Both the position numbers and the translations under genes were made by a program. From Neodiprion pinetum (lineage: Eukaryota > Arthropoda > Insecta > Hymenoptera > Diprionidae), in the NCBI RefSeq assembly GCF_021155775.2, contig NC_060232.1, positions 17,739,922-17,803,921 on the forward strand: DNA of 64,000 bases, written 5' to 3'. The notes below the pieces were generated by a model. The model worked only from the letters and a program-made list of their open reading frames with translations. It had not been told where the DNA came from and did no database searches. This document shows, in pieces, positions 32,611 through 44,123 of the stretch (the first letter of the stretch is position 1; the number at the start of each line of letters is the position of its first letter).

Positions 32611-33426
32611 TAAATAAGGTATATTATAAACAACTTCAAATCTCATCTTTGACTCAACAGCGATCAACACCTTCCAAGTGGCTCGGTCGAAAAAGCTAGC
32701 AACAACTAGCGAACAAATATATATTATATACAAGGGTGATTAAAAATGTAATTGAAATATACTATTATCGTTTTCACACCACTATAGTATTAGATAATTC
32801 GGTGCTTTTTTTTCTTCTTCTTTCTTTTCTTTTTTAGGAAAGTTCTCAAGAAGCGTGGGAAAAAATTATATGTAAAATGATTAGGTTTTGACACTACACA
32901 CAACAGTTGGATTGTTTGCGCGCAGTTTATATTATTTCGTATATTTCAAGTGTCGCGCGCAAATCGTAATTTATCAAACAGTCGTATTGTCGAGAGAGCG
33001 CTCTCGCGGACGAAAGCAAGGACCAAGATGGGGAGAGATAGATCGGAGCAAGAGCGAGCCGTTGCGATGCACGCAAGCGACAAAACACAAGTCTTATTTC
33101 TATTCCTTTTTTTTTAACCAGATATGTATTGAAATAAAAGGTATTAAAATGAGAAAATAAACCGTGAGTGGACTGAAACCATTAATTTGAAATCCCATCC
33201 TCGACATGGATAAATGAATCTGATATGTAAGATTATAAATTGAATAAATGAAATTTTTTTGTAATAAGTATATTTTACATCCTATAAATCGAGTATGCGT
33301 TGTAATTCAACACTATACATATGTATTATATACAATATACATCACTGTACAATTTCAAATAATACCCCGTACGCTACGATCCAGTAATTATAAAGATAAA
33401 GCATATCTCATAACTTGAGGTCCAAT
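32611..33426. other. Spacer between insert and polymerase
   Basis: AT-rich. It contains a stretch with GAGAGAGCGCTCTCGCGGACG near 32990 and a partial repeat of a Polinton-like AGAAGCGTGGGAAAAAATTATATG segment near 32850. No gene seen. Confidence 0.5.
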
Positions 33427-36400
33427 TTATTTACATGGCCTACAGCCCAACGGAGGCCTGTCGGTCGTTTTCTGAAACACGATCCTCTTGTCGTCATTCC
33501 ATCTCAGTGCTATCTTCTTCTGTTCCATAGTATAAACTTCATGCTTTTGACTCAATATTGAATTTAGATTTTTCATCGCATTTTTATGTCGTGAAGCACA
33601 TTCCTTATAATTGTTAAAAGTTGTTGTTTTCAATGCTGATCCTTGCACACCCTTGGCCTGTTTTTGATTTTTCTTATCTCATAAAACTCGAAATAAATAT
33701 AAATCAGCTCTTCATACAACAAATTCTAACATCATCTTTCCATTATTCTCGTCTCTCATTGAGCCAAGGACTTTTTTATTTCCTAAAGGCATTCCGTAGA
33801 CGTTATCTTGTGGGTAATCAGACGTGTCAGATTTGTACAAGTCCTCTTTCATACACTGGTACATGTCAGGGACAGTGAATTGATAAATTAAACTATCTGT
33901 ATCGTGGTATATTAATTTTGCATGGTATCCAAATTTCATTTCAACATAATTATAGTGAAAATCGTAAATGTAGGTTTTCGAAAAATCTAGGATGAAGAAG
34001 CCTGCATACAATGGCTTATTCAATTTGACTTTCGTTTTACTTCATTCAGCTATAATCATATCTATTTGGAAAATCGTGCCACTATTGAAATTTGGATTGG
34101 CAATAGCAGCTCTAGCACCGTATCTTCAATGTCATTTCGTGATGAACCTGACATCTCCGTACTTCTTAACATTTTCCATGGTTTTAACGAAAACAGCGTT
34201 ATTCAAGTTTATGAAAGTTTTTTTCGAATTCGTTGATGGATTTTTTCCGTAAATCGGTATCCGAATCTATATAATTTTTGAGCCGTGGCGTTTGCCAGAA
34301 TTTGTAAACTTTCTGAATTTTAACTAACCTTAGGCCGAATTGCAAACATTGTTTCAAAACACGATGATGAGTAACGTAGTTTTGTTTGGAAAGTAGCGTG
34401 GTCGTCAATTTCGACTGTTTACTGTTCGAAATCGGAGGTACGTAATGCTCCGGACACAGTGGTAAATCTTTATGCATTTCATGCAATTCTTCAGGATATT
34501 CCAAATCTACTTCTAACGTGTAACCGAACTTCGCTTCGCCGAGGTGGTAAGAACGTTGCATTATCTGAAATCTGATACTCATTCAAAAAAACTGTATGGC
34601 AGAGCAAAGCTCATAGCAGCACCGTACAAATTGTTAACATCAAAGTAAATGAGATAAGATTCTTCCACTTTTGGATCGAACGCTTCTCCCATATACCTGT
34701 TGTTGGCTTTTGCGAGCTGTTCAACCATTGTAACACACCGCCACGAATACATTTTTCGATAAACATAATCATACCTATATCAGTGAGAAGCTTGAGCTCG
34801 ATGTCGGTACACTTTAGTATTGCGTCAAACGACAGACTAGGCGCTGTGTAATAATGTAAGGGGCCCAGTCTATACGTCGTCCAAAAATTCTGTCGAAAAT
34901 TTTTAAAAACGTCAGCCAGTAAAAGAACGTCCGTCTGTAAATACAAGTCCGAATAACCTTCCAAAGTTTGAATGTTAGAAGTCAGCCAAACTTTGCCTGT
35001 GTGCGCGTAATCGTCATCTGTTATGTCCTGGTCGTTTAATTTAGAATGAAATTGTTCTTTGATTGGTAGTTGTCTGTTCTCGAGCACCTCCGAGTTATCG
35101 ATGTACTCGTACGGGAAAACACCTTTTCTGGTCAATAATTGAAATTCATCCAAGGTACTGCAAAATTTGCGTGTAATTCTTTTCTGATTATCATCCAAAT
35201 ACGATGCCAATTTCTCAAGTCTGCTGGGCATAAAACGGAACGAACCTAGGAATATAAACTTTACATCCGTTCCTTCGACATATTTGGTGAACGAAATGTT
35301 ATTCTCTTTATTAACGGGTAAAAGCTGTATAGCACCCTCGAATGATGTTGCCAATGCTTTAATCGGAAAATGCGTATCGTAACCTGATAGATTGTGGAAT
35401 ATCACTGGGATAGCATGTGAATTTTGATAATTTGAATTACAGCCCAGATGAGCAATACCACAATACTTTTCTGTGAAATGACAGTGATTACGATGTTTCA
35501 CGGTTTCGGGTGTGAAAAGTTTTTGACAAAAATGATATAGTTTAGCAGATTGAAATTCGTAAATTTGATTATGCGTCAGAGTTTCCATAGGTACAACGGT
35601 TTATGAATTTACTTCTAACGAATATGCCAATTCCAGTAACTCATTCATAAACCATTGAATGTATGTCTCTCCACGATTGATTTTGGATTTTTAAATTGAA
35701 CCGTTATCGCAACAATGCAGATAATAAGCTATACTATACGGAATATGCTTTTGATAAATGGTCCATTTTTCCCCAATACTTTTAAAAGTACGTTGCAGTA
35801 AACATCCAAGATCCGCGTAAATGCCGAACGGAAAGCTTTCTTTGAGATTAAAAATTAAAAATTTTAGAATCTTGTCCTCTTCTGTTGGTAAAATAACTTT
35901 GGTTTCGTTTAAACTCATGCAATCAACTCTGTGCTCTGACAAAATGTCTTTCACATTTAAAATGAGTTAGACATCTATTGCATAACCAAGTGAAATGTGC
36001 ATATTTTAAAATTTGGGAACTTGTTAATCGCGATAAATTTCGAATCCATGCAAAATATGCGTTGCGTTCTTTTTATAATTTTCCATACCATCATCGTCAT
36101 CATCATCATCATCAATTTCAGTCTCTAACACTAAAAGATGAATTACAGGATTATCAGACTTATTTCGGCTTAAATAAACAGGTACAATTTCACTGTGCTT
36201 TTTTTTCAGTACATTCTATACCGTAGATGTTGATCGAAAGTTCGTTAAGGTTTTCAAATTTTGGAATTTGATCTAAAGACATTAGAAAATTCAAACCATC
36301 GTACCGTAGCACTGAGCTGAAATGCGGATACAAAGTGACTACGCTGGAATTGTTGTTGGCTGGAAAGAGGGCTGCGGTGACTGACGAAAGAAAGCAATAC

Positions 36401-37032
36401 GCATCGCTGTTACGAATGTTGATGACAGCCGCCTCATCTTGAATATCCTTAAGTAGTGTGTGTATGTGAAACACATGCTCGTAATGGCACGTACTTGTTG
36501 ATATTCACAGTCAAATTGATTATTTCGGTCAACGACCAGCCAGAGTCTTTTTCTTAGAAATCCTTCACTTTGGCCGACACTTTTTGCTTCAAATTCTCTT
36601 CAAACCACCTGTATATGTCCGTTGGTTGGAGGATGACTTGATTTTGAGTATTGAAAAATTTGATTTCTTCTATCATTTCAGCGTTCTTCGTGACACTCAA
36701 TTGACAGCACAAGACATAGTTTGCTTTCAAATTTTTTGCCGTTTGCAGCATCTTCTTTAGTCTTGCAACGACGAGGTGTTTTGCATGTTCCAAGAACCTG
36801 CCAAATCTTTATGCCGCAGATTGATTACGGCTCCCGTTCTAATGCGGTTCTCGAAAGCTGTCTCCAAATCTTCCCAACGTACTCGATCGCTTCTCCGTCG
36901 TTTTTGTAATCCGTCACCAGCTTTTTGAAACTGTGGACATTTAGCAGTCAACAATTTCAAGATTCCAATTGCGGTCAAAATTCGTGTCTTCTGTCCGATC
37001 GATGAGGCGTTGTTTCGTACAATTTTATTCAA
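33427..37032 (-). pseudogene. Polinton family-B DNA polymerase, copy 2
   Basis: Pieces from the N-terminus down: 36757-37032, 36554-36793, 36190-36474 (INIRNSDAYCFLSSVTAALF), 35691-35954, 34611-35588 with the exonuclease blocks (HNLSGYDTHF, LQTDVLLLADVFKNF), 34199-34582, 33712-34023 with intact motif C YHDTDS, and 33427-33648 with the C-terminal QKKIALRWNDDKR. Motif A lies at a frame change near 34640. It is broken in a different way from copy 1, in which motif A is intact and motif C is lost. Priming would be by protein, as for other Polinton polymerases. Confidence 0.9.
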
Positions 37033-37060
37033 AATTCTGGTATCTTGGAATTCAAATCGA

Positions 37061-37526
37061 ATTCACTTTCGAATCTCCGTCGGTGAAGATTTTTCAGATG
37101 AAATATTAAACGCCGTCTCCATGATTTTCATAAATCAAACACTTTTTGGAATCCATCTTTGTTGCTTCTACTTTGGATCGCACACTTGACAAAGTTGCAA
37201 GACTTGTTTTAGAATGACTGCTTCACCCTGGTACGGTTCCTTTTATGGGTAAACAACAACGTGACTCACACATTGTCGATAAAAAAACGAACCTGCAGTG
37301 CGTGTAAGATGGTATGGCAGGAACTTGGTAAAGAAGTTTCGCAATCCTCGCGTACGAGAGAGCTGTGGTAGTGAACTAATCGCCAGACTGATACATGGAA
37401 GTATAGTAGTATTAGTAGATGGGGATGTTTTACTTTGCTTACGGCTGTCATGTTCACGATTTTGAGGCCTACGGACTAGTGCAGTAGAACAGAGTGAGAC
37501 AGGTAATTCGCAAACATAACGGACAA
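37061..37526. other. Sequence without recognisable gene
   Basis: Moderate GC. Minus frames at 37243-37542 show no domain. No repeat identified. Confidence 0.5.
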
Positions 37527-37778
37527 GTGTCAACTGTCGCACCGAAATCCTTTGACAACAGGCCGCTTAACGTCAAGTTGAAACTCGTCGGACGATTCCG
37601 AGAATTGTTTGTTAACCTTAAATTCGTTCAAGGCCAAAGCGGGACTTTCTCACGGCTACAGAACCTTCAAGAATCCAATGTCGCACCGAAATCCTTTGAC
37701 CGCAGGCCGCTCAACGTCAAGTCAAAACACGTCGAACGATTACGAGAATTACTTTGTCAGCCTAAATTCGTTCAGAGT
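37527..37778 (+). repeat. Tandem direct repeat, two units of about 150 bp
   Basis: GTCGCACCGAAATCCTTTGAC starts a block near 37530 and again near 37681. Both continue with CAGGCCGCT(T/C)AACGTCAAGT and CGA(C/T)T...GAGAATT, then AAATTCGTTCA. Confidence 0.8.
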
Positions 37779-38853
37779 CGATGCATGAGCCTCGCAACGT
37801 TGTTCCTTCCCCTCGAAACCTCTCGATCGTCGGAGATTCTTCTCGAACCTTCTGGAAGCTCTCAGAAGCTGACACATGCGAGGATTCTCGGTCGAACGTC
37901 CGAGGATTTACGCTCGATGAGCATAGTAACCAAGAGCGCTTTTTATCTGGTGAGGGTAAGAACTATGGTAATTTGGAGTATTTTTCTTACCGACGAAGAG
38001 TGCAATTCATTCGACAAGGGGTCAAACCATGGTAATTTTCAGGATTTTTTTTAACAAAGATCAATAATCAGACGACGAATATGATGGTAACGATGCCGAT
38101 GTAGAGCACATTTTATCTGACGAGGGTGGGGGTAACCTTCAAGGGTTTGCGTCTGGGGGGAGCTTCGCCAGTAAGGTAGGTGTTTGTATTCAGAACCGGT
38201 ACTGCTTTACTACTGCGGCACCTTATGTTGCCGTCCTTAACCACTTGGAAAATAGTAAGAGAAGTCTGTGGTCCGACGAGCTTTCCACGAACTGTAATCC
38301 AGAACTCTGGTCTATAAAAGATAATTTTTATAGATTGATCCATCAACTATTTAAAACTAACGATTGGTAACTTTATAATTTTCTGAATAGAATCTATACA
38401 CATAAATGTGTCACTGACCTGGTTATAGAGTATTTGGAGAAAATTTTGGAATGTCAAGCTCGAATGAGTAATACTTTTCGAAGTATTGTTAGACGATTGA
38501 AGGTCCCAATAAGAACAGGACCGTCAATCAAACGTTAAAAATCCGTTTCAACAGTATATATTTGGTATAGGTATAAAAAATAGTCGTTTCTTATATACGG
38601 TTCTTAAACAAACGTATAATGTACGTTCCAGGAATACGTATATTGTAGGTGTATTTTTGCTCAACAAATATTACTCGTATAATATTATTTCAAAGAATAC
38701 ACTCATTAAATGTTTATTTTATCGCAATTAAATTCCGTCTTATCAACGTAGATGATACCCGATTTAAACGAATAGTCAGCGTAAGTCGACAAACGTCTTT
38801 TACTTGTATCAAGTTGACAAATAAATTACGTTTTCGTGTGAGGAATATAAATC
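37779..38853. other. Non-coding sequence, partly related to tandem array
   Basis: 37,800-38,050 has AGGTTCT/AGATTCT-like blocks. 38,500-38,850 has several AACGTATAA/AAACGT words that recur in the 202-bp array, perhaps as decayed units. No gene. Confidence 0.5.
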
Positions 38854-39495
38854 GTGGTTTCTGAGACAATCGATAAACGTTGAAGGAAAGTAAACTTTAT
38901 ACAGGTCACAAACGTTTATTCGATGCGTTTAATAGATGGTAGAGGAAACGTGATAAATGCCAATTAAACATGAGAATAGAAACGTTAATGAGAAACGGTT
39001 TTCTAGAGTATCGGGTAAACGTATAAAATGCGTTGTCTTGTCGGGATTGTAATCCATGGTTCCTGTGACAATTGGCACACGTTGAAAGAAAGTAAACTTT
39101 ATACCGGTCGCATACGTTTACTCGATGCGTTTAATAGATGGTAGAGGAAACGTGATGAATGCCAATTAAACATAAGAATAGAAACGGGAATGAGAAACAG
39201 TTTTCTCGAGTATCGGGTAAACGTATAAAATGCGTTGTCTTGAACGGATTGTAATCCGTGGTTCCTGTGACAATTGGTAAACGTTGAAGGAAAGTAAACT
39301 TTATACCGGTCGCATACGTTTACTCGATGCGTTTAATAGATGGTAGAGGAAACGTGATGAATGCCGCTTAAACATGAGAATAGAAACGTGAATGAGAAAC
39401 GGTTTTCTAGAGTATCGGGTAAACGTATAAAATGCGTTCTCTTGAACGGATTGTAATCCGTGGTTCCTGAGACGGTGAGTAAGCGTTGAAAGACA
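38854..39495 (+). repeat. Tandem array, 202-bp unit, about 3.2 copies
   Basis: GTGGTTT/GTGGTTCCTG begins units at 38854, 39056, 39258 and 39460, giving a constant 202-bp period. All carry AAACGTTGAA, GAAAGTAAACTTTATAC, TTTAATAGATGGTAGAGGAAACGTGAT and ATCGGGTAAACGTATAAAATGCGTT. The third copy is the best preserved relative to the second. Confidence 0.92.
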
Positions 39496-40149
39496 AGCCT
39501 GAAATTCGCGGACTACTCGTTGTACCCTATAAGTACGTTCTTCGAACTTCCCACTTTCGCACACTCTCACGCTGAGGATATTCCATATTATTCAAATTGA
39601 ATTTGGGAAGTCCAACGTCAAATCCGTGATCAGTGCGACTTAAAAACCCTTTGATACCATATCCCATGAGAATCTGAGGAGTTTTGGATTTTAGACCTCC
39701 GCCATACTGAATCTGCCACTACATTTTTTGCAAATCTAGCCTGAGATTCGTTATCAGCAAGTCAAACAACTTTTAGTTACCAATTTTCCCCGAAACCCGT
39801 TTATTTCACGAATTTTTTTAATTTTTTATTATATTTTATATATTTTTTTTTTAGAACCAACTACTCCAGAGAATGTAAAGGAGTGAATGTAGTATATTAA
39901 ATTCATAGTTATATGCTAGCTGGTTTTTTTATAATTTTTTTTCATTCTTCTTATTCATGTTTCAAAGTTATGAAATCTCCATCCTCTTGTAATAGATGTT
40001 TTAAATTTTCGTTATATTTTATAAAATTTTTCCAATTTTTTTTTGGATATTAAAAGGTTGAGGTTTTTTTTTCAAGTTTTTAATTTATATACTTCAGATA
40101 AGTTCTGGTCGAAAACTTGCGAAAAAATTTTGATTGCGTTTTTCGTCAT
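39496..40149. other. AT-rich spacer with dispersed-repeat fragment
   Basis: 39590-39790 carries a relative of the 16540 repeat (TTGAATTTGGGAAGTC, ATCCGTGATCAGTG, GAATCTGCCA). The rest is AT-rich. Confidence 0.5.
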
Positions 40150-41275
40150 TGTATCTAGGCACTTTTTTTTTAAGACATAGGTCCTAAAGATGACGAAAAG
40201 GTATCTTGACGAAGTCGTCTTTTCGGCAAGGCGAAATGATGTCTAATAGATGTCTTTTAAAAGACGACTAATCGTAGTTGACTCAACGACGTCTATTTGA
40301 AAATGTCTAATGGCCATAATAATTATAGTCGACTGAAAGATGTCTATTCCAGGATGACTTTTGTCAACTTGACGAGAAGCTGTCTAAAAGACGTCTTTCA
40401 GAAGATAAGTCAGCTAGCGCCAACTGCAGCGTGTAGTTAAGCAAAGATTGCGAGATGGCTGCTTGATAACTCGTTATACAAAGTGCGCGTGATTGATGTG
40501 CACGTGATTTCGTGAGCTGGAGAAAAAGTAAGTTAGATTATTACAAAACTAGTTGAACATATGATTAAATAACTTTTGATCATTATTCAATATCCGATAT
40601 GTGATTATTGAGTGCTACATATAATCAATTGATGCATGTAGGGTATGATCTATCAAATCCACATAACCTCTTCTCATTTCTATTATGTCGGTTGAAAAAA
40701 GTTTTCAGATACAATTACCCGAAAAGAATTGAATATTGCCGACTAGGGAACAGATATCGGTATCACCTGAAATCTGAACGTGCAACATAATTTTATATTT
40801 TGTTTCGATCTCTATTGTGATATGTATTAATTAGATAGGTGAATTAATTTAGAGTTTATAAGGTGAGATGTTTTGATGTGATACATATTTAGATGTAAGG
40901 TTGATTTGAGTTTATATCTCAAATTTAATCTTTTAAATAATAATATAGAATGCGTCCAAGTTCTATGCTGGATAATAAAGTCTGTATCTGACTAATTTTG
41001 GTTGACGACATTTATTTCACATTTACCGAAAACACATAATCGCATAAAAGGCGACGAAACAACGTCTTTTAGCCATGCCTAAAAAACATTTGATAGATTT
41101 GGCTACAAGATGTCTTCTAGGCATGGCTAAAAGACGTTAAAAAGTGGGTCATAAGACATCTCTTCGTCATCTTTTAGGTGACTTAACGCTTTCGCTAAAA
41201 GACGACTTGTCGAGAAATTTGTTATCTTTCAGACATCTTTCAGACAACTTTGAGCTGTCTGGGTAATGTCAAGTA
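40150..41275. mobile_element. Candidate inverted-repeat element rich in AGACGTC words
   Basis: Both ends are dense in AAAGATGACGAA, GTCGTCTTTT, AGACGTCT and GATGTCT words, on one strand at the left (40155-40400) and on the other at the right (41045-41270). The middle is plain AT-rich and has a GCAAAGATTGCGAGATGGCTGC stretch and a late AATAAA. Termini and target duplication are not resolved; no transposase. Confidence 0.5.
41061..41138. other. Perfect 21-bp hairpin stem
   Basis: AACGTCTTTTAGCCATGCCT(A) at 41061-41081 is exactly mirrored at 41118-41138 around a 36-base loop. Confidence 0.9.
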
Positions 41276-42089
41276 AGGAATCACGTAAGTTTCATTCAAA
41301 ATTTCATAATATGTGAGCTATCGTATCTCAGAAAAAAGAACAACAAACATACGTAGAAAGTTGTTTTTATGACTTACAATAGTACACTGATAATAAATTA
41401 AAGAATGATGTTTTCCGAGCCGACATTCTCTTCCAGTTTTAAAATCCAGACAGTGCCATGACACTGGCCTGGGACCAAACAGTCCATTGAGTTGTTATAC
41501 AATGATGTGTATTTTTTTCGCTACAAAATCTTATGATTTGATCGTACACGTCATCCCCTTGATTATTAGAAATTTGAAAACCGTTTTCAGTACAAATGAT
41601 TTCGACAATCGTGATGATACTGCACAGATTAGAGTATTAGGTTTCGATTCTGCTCCCGACTATGGCGCTGCTGTCGTTGAACGGGCGAATAATGATCGAA
41701 TAAGTAAAATCTATCCGGATCGTGAACGTCCGTGAAGATTCGGCAACGCTTTTGGGCTCAACAGGCCGTTGACGGCGGTCCTCGGTAGTGAGCAAGGTGC
41801 GATGGAGGGGGGGGGGGCGCTGTACGCGATTGCCTCACGTGCTCTCAGTGTAGTTCCGTCTGTGAAGTGTATCACATCATTGGAGCGTCTCTGTAAAGCA
41901 ATTTCTGCCAACCTTTTCTCCGTAAGTACATGGCTTCATTATAATTATTATTATTCTCATCACGCTCTTTCTATTCAGGATAATTATGGAAATATAACTT
42001 GCTGTTGCATTGCTTTATCTTAAATGAGAGAAGCAAGAGTTTATTCTCTCGAATAAAAAAGACGCATAGTATAGAGACGTAGAGAATAA
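41276..42089. other. Non-coding sequence with poly-G tract
   Basis: It contains an 11-G run at 41807-41817 inside a GC-richer island (about 41640-41930). No gene recognised. Confidence 0.5.
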
Positions 42090-42636
42090 GCATTTCTATC
42101 AAACTTTCAAGAAGGGACATTTGCTTTCTCTTGTTCACGGGAATTCGTTAGTTTGTACAGTAATGCGTCGAATAGACGCGTATTAAACGGTACCTCGTGG
42201 AAAAAATGGTTTATTTCACGTCTATTCAACGGCCTTGATGTCGATTCCGCGATATATCAACATGGACGATGAATTTTTTTGGAATAACAGGAAACAAATA
42301 GTATGTTTTCCGTAATGATTAGAATTACAGTTGGTTGAAAACCATGTTTGGAACAGATTTTTTTTTCTTTTTTCTCTAGCGTGTACGTAGTGCCTGGCGC
42401 GTTCAAAATACTCGACCCTTATTTGCAAAATTATTGTTGAAAAAAACAATCGGTGAATAAAAAATACATTGTCTCAATGCTGAAAATAGGCATTTCTATC
42501 GAAGTTTTAAGAAGAGACATTTTGTTACCTTGTTCGCGGGAATTCGTTCGCTCGTACAGTAATGCGTCGATAGACGCGTATTATACGGTACCTCGTGGGA
42601 AAATTGGTTTATTCCACGTCTATTCAACGACCTGCA
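42090..42636 (+). repeat. Direct repeat, two 145-bp copies 400 bp apart
   Basis: GCATTTCTATC at 42090 and 42490 start copies that share GGGAATTCGTT, GTACAGTAATGCGTCGA, TAGACGCGTATTA and GGTACCTCGTGG and CACGTCTATTCAACG to about 42233 and 42633. The 400-bp offset is exact. The AATGCGTCGA and CACGTCTATTC edges could be LTR- or MITE-like. Confidence 0.85.
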
Positions 42637-43019
42637 TTATACTGGTTGGGATACAAATTTCTTAATACTAATTTTTTTAATCATCATTAATAAACTTGTG
42701 CTTTTTATTTAATATTCTATTTGACCCCCATTTCAGGCAATATATATTTTGTTTCAGGCAAGTGCGCATATGCTAACACCTCTCAAGTAATTCAACATTT
42801 TTGAATATTAACTGATGCTCCTTCGATCTAAACCTACAACATTTGAAACTATGGAAAAAAATTATTAAAAAATGTTGAATCAAATCGTGAACAATAGTGT
42901 TTGAAATGGAGAATGTAAGGCAAGTAAGCCGAAAGCGCAGCTATTTCCAGCTATATGTCGAATTCCAATGAAATGAGCACGGTTTAATACGTATTGACTC
43001 GATTTATTATTATAAACAA
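42637..43019. other. AT-rich spacer
   Basis: Nothing recognised; ends at the Helitron border. Confidence 0.5.
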
Positions 43020-43295
43020 CTAGGGGCTTCGCCCGTGCGCGCTTCGCGCGCCAACCCCATCTCGGCGCTACGCGCCTCGGGCACTCGGCGCTGCGCGCCT
43101 CACTTTTTCCTTACGCATTGTCTAGTAGACAGGCGAATTCCTTCATGTTGATTTAATGACAGGTCCTGCACTTGCTGTCCACTTCAATTCCTTCTGTGCT
43201 TACTTTTCTTTTTTTCATCAATCTAAGCTTCCATTCGTTGGTTGAAAATTGGTGTTCCTTCTCTATTGATATCTATCTATCTCCTTGACTTGCTG

Positions 43296-44047
43296 AATTA
43301 TTTTTGCTACCACTCTGCCCGTTATTCTCCAAAATCACCTTCTTTATATTATTTTTTTCTCTATATTTATGTTGCTGTTCACTCCATAAAACATCTCTTT
43401 CTCTTGTGGTCAACATCGATCATGGTCGTCCTCTTGCCTGGTTATAGGAATATTTGTTTATTATTATTCTCTGGCTTATTTGGTTCTTCGCACTTAAAAT
43501 TTTATTTTCCTTTTTCCTTTGTGATACTTCCGACCATCCACCATCTTCATCGCCTTGTCTGCTGGTTGAAACTCTTCCTTTCTGTTCGTTGGTTGAAAAG
43601 CCAGTATGATATTTTTGTTCGCTTCCCTATATTTTCGCTGCTGTTCCCGTCGTCTAATTTTTCGCTATTCTATGTACATCACATTGGTTGGTCGTCCTCT
43701 CGATTTATTTTCCGAATCAATCATCACAATCGATTCTTCTAATTCTTCGAGACCCTTCGTTGAATTATTTTTACTGCCACTCTGCCGGTTATTCTCCAAA
43801 ATCACCTTCTTTATATTATTCTTTTCTCTATATTTGCGTTGATGTTCATTCCGCAAAACACCCCTTTCTCTTGTGGTCAACATCGATCCTGGTCGTCCTC
43901 TTTCCTGGTTATACGAATATTTGATGGATATTATTCTATGGCTTATTTGGTTCTTCGCACTTACAATTTTATTTTCCTCTTTCTTTTGTGATACTTCCGA
44001 CCATCCACCATCTTCATCGCCTTGTCTGCTGCTTGAAACTCCTCCTT
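43296..44047 (-). repeat. Direct duplication, period 466 bp
   Basis: A block of about 285 bp starting TGAATTATTTTTGCTACCACTC at 43296 recurs at 43762 with TGAATTATTTTTACTGCCACTC. The two share ATCACCTTCTTTATATTATT, TCTTGTGGTCAACATCGATC and CTTCCGACCATCCACCATC. Confidence 0.9.
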
Positions 44048-44060
44048 TCTCCATTGTCAT
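43665..44060 (-). CDS. Repetitive basic RGRP-motif protein of Helitron
   Basis: A 131-residue frame below the OTU gene on the same strand. It has two RGRP AT-hook-like motifs, SSRQGDEDGG, and basic RNEHQRKYREKNN. The repeat unit equals the 466-bp DNA duplication, so parts recur in the 43,300-43,600 copy. The frame may be a fragment of a larger Helitron protein; I do not recognise the full family. Confidence 0.4.
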   Translation of the reverse strand: MTMEKGGVSSSRQGDEDGGWSEVSQKKEENKIVSAKNQISHRIISIKYSYNQERGRPGSMLTTRERGVLRNEHQRKYREKNNIKKVILENNRQSGSKNNSTKGLEELEESIVMIDSENKSRGRPTNVMYIE

Positions 44061-44123
44061 CGTAAATCCTGGCTGTCCTTTTGACTGTTTGGTGATATAT
44101 TTAGATTTACTATTATTTGATTG

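Larger units (their letters stand above)
30240..37060. mobile_element. Polinton/Maverick-like element 2, heavily decayed
   Basis: A plus-strand integrase (30296-31236) and a minus-strand family-B polymerase (33427-37032) keep the convergent order seen in element 1. No capsid, protease or pX genes are found. The gap between the two genes is about 2.2 kb here against about 0.4 kb in element 1, which marks an insertion of other sequence at about 31240-33400. Confidence 0.8.

Noticed and set aside
38854..39495. Possible CRISPR array
   Set aside because: The 202-bp units are near-identical throughout with no short repeat/unique spacer pattern, and the genome is eukaryotic.
43242..43742. Plus-strand hydrophobic 166-residue frame
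   Set aside because: It is antisense to the basic RGRP repeat region; hydrophobicity follows from the complement of Lys/Asn/Glu-rich codons.
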